From: G963675935 sp963823895
Lineage (GTDB): Bacteria; Planctomycetota; Planctomycetia; Pirellulales; Thermoguttaceae
Length of the DNA: 64,000 bases
Direction: 5' to 3'
Assembly (NCBI GenBank): GCA_963823895.1
Contig: CAWGNG010000031.1
Coordinates: 124,001 to 188,000, forward strand
This document shows positions 59,807-64,000 of the stretch, piece after piece. Position 1 is the first letter of the stretch. Each line of letters begins with the position of its first letter. The translations under genes and the position numbers were made by a program. Under the pieces are notes generated by a model. It had not been told where the DNA came from. It saw only the letters and a list, made by a program, of their open reading frames with translations, and made no database searches.

Positions 59807-60346
59807 GTGCTTACCGTCCGACCGAAAGTCGCGGAGTTGACGTTTCAATTGTTCGGGCGTCCGCTGCATCCGGAATTATTCGTTGTCTTTGAGAGTTGCA
59901 CCATCGAGCGCGGCGGCTACAGCGCGAAAATCGACATCACCGGCGCAGGCCACGTGGTTACCTGGCGATACGAGGGCTTGACGCTGACCGAGGTGGCGGC
60001 ATCGGCGCAAAACCCGCTGCCGAAGATGCGGCGGCTGCTGGCCCATCATCTCCGCGGCCAGCGCAGCGACCACGTCGAATGCCGCGGGGGCGTCCGCTAT
60101 CAGACGAGTTTCCAGCTCGAACCGGCCGATCCCGAGGTCTTCTGGACCTTTCAGCAAGAACTGGCCGTCGAGGGACAGCGGCAGGGGATGCTGCACCGCT
60201 TCGGCGCCAGCGGCCGAATGGCCCTCGGCGCCCTGAGCTACGTCAACCTCGAAGCCCGCAACCGCAGCCTGTTGGTCCAGGCGTTCCACACCTTTCCCGA
60301 CAACTATGCCATCGTCAAGAGCCAGTCGCTTTTCCAATTGCCGTGA
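59807..60346 (+). CDS. DUF2617-like protein of unknown function
   Basis: A 179-residue soluble protein. The segments VRPKVAELTFQLFGRPLHPE, VVTWRYEGLTLTEVAASAQN and VRYQTSFQLEPADPEVFWTF resemble DUF2617, a domain of unknown function seen in planctomycetes and actinobacteria. There is no signal peptide, membrane helix or catalytic motif. GTG start with an unusually good ribosome binding site (GAGGAGGTG) 6 bases upstream. It stands between lptB and the ATP-citrate lyase genes without operon-like spacing. Confidence 0.65.
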   Translation: MLTVRPKVAELTFQLFGRPLHPELFVVFESCTIERGGYSAKIDITGAGHVVTWRYEGLTLTEVAASAQNPLPKMRRLLAHHLRGQRSDHVECRGGVRYQTSFQLEPADPEVFWTFQQELAVEGQRQGMLHRFGASGRMALGALSYVNLEARNRSLLVQAFHTFPDNYAIVKSQSLFQLP

Positions 60347-60427
60347 CGACGGCGTTTCTCTGTTGACTGGGACAGAAAAACCGTCACAATAGCTGGGAGC
60401 TAATAGCTTCCGGAGAGTTGCGGCAAC

Positions 60428-60507
60428 GGTGTGCCACTGCTTCGCAGAAGCAGTGCCGACCGTGGGACGTTGCCCTGGCACTGCTTGTTCCAAGCAGTGG
60501 CACGCCG
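60428..60507. repeat. RP-J inverted repeat
   Basis: GGTGTGCCACTGCTTCGCAG ... AAGCAGTGCC faces GGCACTGCTTG ... CAAGCAGTGGCACGCC, 50 bp upstream of aclB. Confidence 0.8.
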
Positions 60508-60556
60508 GGAACTGTAACCTGCCGACGTTCCTCCAACGAGTCCTGCGAGAACCATC

Positions 60557-61762
60557 GTGAAACTCTATGAATTTGAAGGCAAGCAACTCTTCGACCGTGC
60601 CGACATCGCCGTCCCCGCGGGAAAGGTCGTGAAAACGCCCGACGAGGCCGCCGGCTTGACGAAGCGATGGGGGCCGGTGATGGCCAAGGCCCAAGTCTTG
60701 CAGGGGCGACGCGGAAAGGAACGCGCCATCATCGCCTGCGACGACGAAACGCAACTGGCCAACGCCGTCCGTTCGCTCGTTGGCCGAAAACTCGGCGGCG
60801 AAACCGTCGAAAAGGTGCTGGTCGAACAGAAGCTCGATGTGGCCCAGGAAATCTTCGCCGCCGTGACCTATCTGCGCGCCTCGCCCGCCGTGATTCTCTC
60901 GGCCGGCGGCGGGGTCGACGTGGAAAAGGCCTGCCACGAGTCGCAGGAGGGCGTGCTGGTCGAGCCGGTGAACGTCCTCCGCGGGTTGCAGCCCGAGCAA
61001 GCGGCCGAATTGGTCCGCCGCGCCCGGCTCGATGCCGGCGTGGCCGACGTCCTGCTGAAACTCTACAAGGCCTTCATCGACTTCGACGCCACGCTGGCCG
61101 AGATCAATCCTCTGGTGCGAACCGGCGCGGGCCAGTGGGTTGCCGTCGATGCCAAGATCGAAATCGACGAAGACGCGATGTACCGCCAAACGAGTCTTCA
61201 TCTGCCCGAACGCCTCAGTTCCGGCCGCACGCCGACGCGGCTGGAGCAGCTTGCCTTGGAGAACGACCGCACCGACACCCGCGGTTCGGCGGGCCGCATG
61301 TTCTACGAACTCGACGGCGACATCGTCGTGCTGGCCTCCGGCGGCGGCACGAGCGTCGAGGCCCTCGACGATCTCTGCCTGTTGGGCGGCAAGCCCGCGA
61401 TCTTCACCGAATACAGCGGCAACCCCACGCCCGAAAAGGTCAAAGGGCTGACGAAGATCGCCCTGATGCACCCCGGCCCGATCCACGCCATCTGGGTCGT
61501 GGGCGGCCGGGCGAATTTCACCGACATTTACGAAACCCTGATCGGCGGCATCATGGGCGGCATCCGCGAAACCCCCAACTTCGACCGCACCATCCCCATT
61601 CTCATCCGCCGCGCTGGACCGCGCGACGAAGAGGCCTTCGCCACCCTGCACAAACTCGAAAGCCAGGAGGGCTATCGCATTTATCTCCGCGGCATGGCCA
61701 CCTCCGTGGCCGACTCCGCCCGCATGGTCATCCACCAAGCCAAGAAACACAGGGCCCGCTAA
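60557..61762 (+). CDS. aclB: ATP-citrate lyase small (beta, SCS-beta-like) subunit
   Basis: A 401-residue ATP-grasp protein. MKLYEFEGKQLFDRADIAVP and AKAQVLQGRRGKERAIIACD match the succinyl-CoA synthetase beta/ACL ATP-grasp start; VLVEQKLDVAQEIFAAVTYL and IDFDATLAEINPLVRTG continue it. The C-terminal half is the ACL citrate-binding type: IFTEYSGNPTPEKVKGLTK, WVVGGRANFTDIYETLIGGI and TIPILIRRAGPRDEEAF, which resemble human ACLY better than SucC. The length equals bacterial AclB. The stop TAA overlaps the ATG of the large subunit by one base, so the two are coupled. Confidence 0.8.
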   Translation: MKLYEFEGKQLFDRADIAVPAGKVVKTPDEAAGLTKRWGPVMAKAQVLQGRRGKERAIIACDDETQLANAVRSLVGRKLGGETVEKVLVEQKLDVAQEIFAAVTYLRASPAVILSAGGGVDVEKACHESQEGVLVEPVNVLRGLQPEQAAELVRRARLDAGVADVLLKLYKAFIDFDATLAEINPLVRTGAGQWVAVDAKIEIDEDAMYRQTSLHLPERLSSGRTPTRLEQLALENDRTDTRGSAGRMFYELDGDIVVLASGGGTSVEALDDLCLLGGKPAIFTEYSGNPTPEKVKGLTKIALMHPGPIHAIWVVGGRANFTDIYETLIGGIMGGIRETPNFDRTIPILIRRAGPRDEEAFATLHKLESQEGYRIYLRGMATSVADSARMVIHQAKKHRAR

Positions 61763-63915
61763 TGAAAACGCTCATCGGCAAAGATACGCGCGTCGTCATC
61801 CAGGGCATCACGGGCAAACAGGGCCGGCGAGTGTCGATGGAGATGCTCGACTACGGCACGCACGTCGTCGCCGGCGTCACGCCCGGCAAGAGCGGGCTGG
61901 ACGTTTACGGAGTGCCCGTTTACGACACCATCGCCGAGGCGATCGAGAAGCACCCCGAGATCAACACTAGCCTCGTCTCCGTTCCGCGCGAAGGGACCAA
62001 GGACGCCGCCATCGAAGCGATCGCCTCCGGCCAAATCAAGCTGGTGAACATCCTCACCGAGGGCCTGCCGCGGCAGGATGCGGCGCGGATCATCGAGGCA
62101 GCCCGGCAGCATGGCGTCCGCGTCGTCGGGCCGGCATCGGTCGGCATCATCAACCCGATCGAGCGGGTCAAGATCGGCGCGATCGGCGGTAACGATCCCG
62201 GCGTCTTTTATCCCGGCGAAATCGCCATCTTCTCGAAGAGCGGCGGCATGTGCCTGTCGATCGCCACCGAAGTCTTCAACGTGCTCGGCCACGGCGTGAG
62301 CATCGTCGTCGGCATCGGCGGCGACCGCATCTCCGGCGTCGATTTCAAGGAACTGCTCGAACTGGTCCGCGACGACGAGCGCACGAAGCTGGTGATCCTC
62401 ATGGGCGAGGTGGGCGGCGACTACGAAGAGCAGGCCGCCCGCTACATCCAGGAGACCAAGTACCCCAAGCCGGTCATCGCGCGGATCACCGGCATCGGCG
62501 CCCAGAACATTTTCCCCCGCGGCTCGCGGATGGGCCATGCCGGCGCGATCATCGGCGAGGGCGCCTTCGGCACTTACGAGAGCAAGGTCGCCGCCTTCGA
62601 GCAGGCCGGCGTCAAAGTCGCCAAAACCTCGGAAGAGCTCATCACCTTCGTTGATCGCGTCTTGCCGCAACGCCGCCAGGACTTCGAGGCGTCGACGTCG
62701 AAGGAATTCGAGCTGGTGAGCATCTCGAAGGAGAAGCTCGAAAACCTGAAGGCCCAAGTCCGCGCCGTGCAGATTCGCACGCACTTGACGCAGATCGTCG
62801 ATGGAATGCCCTATTTCCGCGGCCGTCCGCTGCCGGGCTTGATGCGGCAGGCATCGATACCGCGGATGATCTACGAGGCGATCACGAAAGAGGACGACGG
62901 CCAGCAGCAGGCCGACCAGTTGGCCCGCGATTTGGTGCTCTGTGCCACCACGAATCCGACCGACGGGCCGGCGCGGGCGGCGGCCAGGGCTTCGTTCGCC
63001 GGCGGCTCGCCGATGAACGCCGCGGTTGCCGCCGGATTGCTGACGATCGCCGCCTCGGGCAACAAGGCCCTGCCCGCCCGGCTGCACGACCGCTACGCCC
63101 CGCAGGAGGCCGACGCCCTGGCGCTGGTGCCGCAGGTGATCGACCTGGCGGCCGCCATCCTCGGCAACGAGTTGCAATGGAGCGAAGGCGAGACGATCGA
63201 GTCGATCATCTTCCGCGCCATCGCCGGCCGCACCCCGTCGCCGGCCGAGGCCAACCTACTGCGGGCGATCTTCGTCTCCTGCGTCGATCATACCCCCGCC
63301 ACGCCGTCATCGCTGGCCGCGGTGACCTCCTATTCCGGCGGTAACATGCTAAAGACCTCGTTGGCCGCCGGCATCACCGCAATGGGCGAGTCGCACGCCG
63401 GCGCCGGCGAAGGCACGGCCCGCATCCTGGTCGAGTATAGCGAAAAGCTGCGCAACGCGGGCGGATCGTTCGAGGCCAACGGCGTTCGCGTCGATGACGT
63501 GCAGGACCTGGCGGCCTACATCATCAACAAGGTGACCGGCGGCTACGGCGGCGAGAAGGGCCGCATCCCCGGCTACGGCCACCGCCTCTACGGCCTCTAC
63601 GGCCGCGATCCCCGCGCCATGGCCCTGTTGAGCATCGCCAAGGACTTGGGCCTGGCCGGCGAGTATTGCACGCTGGCCATCGAGATCGAAACGATTCTCA
63701 AGAAGAAAAAGGCCCTCGGACTCTGTTTCAACGTCGATGGCGTGATCGGCGCGTTGTTGTGCGACATGAGGCTCCGCCCCGAGACCGGCAAAGCCTTCTT
63801 CATCATTCCCCGCACCGTCGGCCTGTTGGGCCAAATGCTCGAGCAAGACCCCGGCTCGTTCTTCCGCCTGGCGAACGATTCGGTAATCTACATCGGGCCC
63901 GAGCCGCGGAGTTAG
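61762..63915 (+). CDS. aclA: ATP-citrate lyase large (alpha, SCS-alpha plus citrate-synthase) subunit
   Basis: A 717-residue two-part protein. Residues 1-310 are SCS-alpha-like: RVVIQGITGKQGRRVSMEML, VVAGVTPGKSGLDVYGVPVY, VGPASVGIINP and RMGHAGAIIGEGAFG, whose His is the phosphohistidine. From about 440 a citrate-synthase domain follows, with three catalytic positions: His in MGESHAGAGEGTAR, His in IPGYGHRLYGLYG and Asp in LCFNVDGVIGALLCDM. This SCS-alpha plus CS layout is that of AclA, which cleaves citrate to acetyl-CoA and oxaloacetate using ATP and CoA. It is about 100 residues longer than chlorobial AclA because of a helical linker. Confidence 0.82.
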   Translation: MKTLIGKDTRVVIQGITGKQGRRVSMEMLDYGTHVVAGVTPGKSGLDVYGVPVYDTIAEAIEKHPEINTSLVSVPREGTKDAAIEAIASGQIKLVNILTEGLPRQDAARIIEAARQHGVRVVGPASVGIINPIERVKIGAIGGNDPGVFYPGEIAIFSKSGGMCLSIATEVFNVLGHGVSIVVGIGGDRISGVDFKELLELVRDDERTKLVILMGEVGGDYEEQAARYIQETKYPKPVIARITGIGAQNIFPRGSRMGHAGAIIGEGAFGTYESKVAAFEQAGVKVAKTSEELITFVDRVLPQRRQDFEASTSKEFELVSISKEKLENLKAQVRAVQIRTHLTQIVDGMPYFRGRPLPGLMRQASIPRMIYEAITKEDDGQQQADQLARDLVLCATTNPTDGPARAAARASFAGGSPMNAAVAAGLLTIAASGNKALPARLHDRYAPQEADALALVPQVIDLAAAILGNELQWSEGETIESIIFRAIAGRTPSPAEANLLRAIFVSCVDHTPATPSSLAAVTSYSGGNMLKTSLAAGITAMGESHAGAGEGTARILVEYSEKLRNAGGSFEANGVRVDDVQDLAAYIINKVTGGYGGEKGRIPGYGHRLYGLYGRDPRAMALLSIAKDLGLAGEYCTLAIEIETILKKKKALGLCFNVDGVIGALLCDMRLRPETGKAFFIIPRTVGLLGQMLEQDPGSFFRLANDSVIYIGPEPRS

Positions 63916-63926
63916 TCGGCAAGAAC

Positions 63927-63977
63927 GTCGCCTTTCGCTCCGCGAAAGAACGCGGCTTTCGCGGAGCGAAAGGCGAC
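63927..63977. repeat. RP-D-like palindrome after aclA
   Basis: GTCGCCTTTCGCTCCGCGAA faces TTCGCGGAGCGAAAGGCGAC. It may also act as a transcription terminator for the acl genes, although there is no T run. Confidence 0.75.
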
Positions 63978-64000
63978 AGTTGTATCCTCGCCAATCCCAA

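Overview
The window is GC-rich, densely coding DNA that is most likely from a planctomycete of the Pirellulales type. The evidence is a DUF1559 protein with a prepilin-type N-terminus, a PEP-CTERM protein, a very large signal peptidase I with inserted domains, an S9 oligopeptidase, CsrA, B12-type radical SAM enzymes, and many dispersed palindromic repeats. No rRNA is present. There is one tRNA gene, tRNA-Cys.

Layout. 1-6.0 kb: end of a TIM-barrel sugar isomerase-like gene, csrA, a membrane protein, a ChaN-like protein, a GNAT/M16 pair, a HigB/HigA-type toxin-antitoxin pair and sixA. 6.0-17.2 kb: an enlarged RNase HII-like protein, a complete attenuation region (promoter, Ile/Val leader peptide, competing hairpins, terminator) ahead of citramalate synthase, then valS, ppk2, a ROK kinase fused to an Mth938-like domain, and an RlmM-like methyltransferase. 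17.6-22.8 kb: two secreted proteins, a P-II regulator and a HEAT/TPR protein. 23.26-28.54 kb: a genomic island of about 5.26 kb in tRNA-Cys, bounded by a 20-bp repeat of the tRNA 5' end and holding a PIG-L deacetylase, a PEP-CTERM protein, an IS110 transposase and a broken integrase. 28.6-32.2 kb: hicAB beside a truncated ceramidase-like gene, a DeoR regulator and a truncated class III aminotransferase. 32.5-40.7 kb: DUF1559 protein, prolyl oligopeptidase, small membrane proteins, rsmG and a tandem parvulin-type PPIase. 41-56.6 kb: a surface-glycan cluster (methyltransferase/glycosyltransferase fusions, two B12 radical SAM enzymes, a GT-C-like membrane protein, GT2, wecB-like epimerase). 56.8-63.9 kb: signal peptidase I, LptB, a DUF2617-like protein and a two-subunit ATP-citrate lyase.

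The strongest unexplained signal is a set of about ten families of short palindromic repeats, called here RP-A to RP-K. They lie between genes and also, in frame, inside at least five long coding sequences. Three RP-B copies are flanked by direct duplications of the neighbouring coding sequence, which suggests mobility with a long target duplication. A related oddity is that pyrimidine-rich tandem arrays sit directly against the start codons of sixA, cimA, valS and lptB.

Seven genes, including the essential valS, carry one or two single-step frameshifts. Uncorrected sequencing or assembly indels are the simplest explanation. These genes are annotated across the break.
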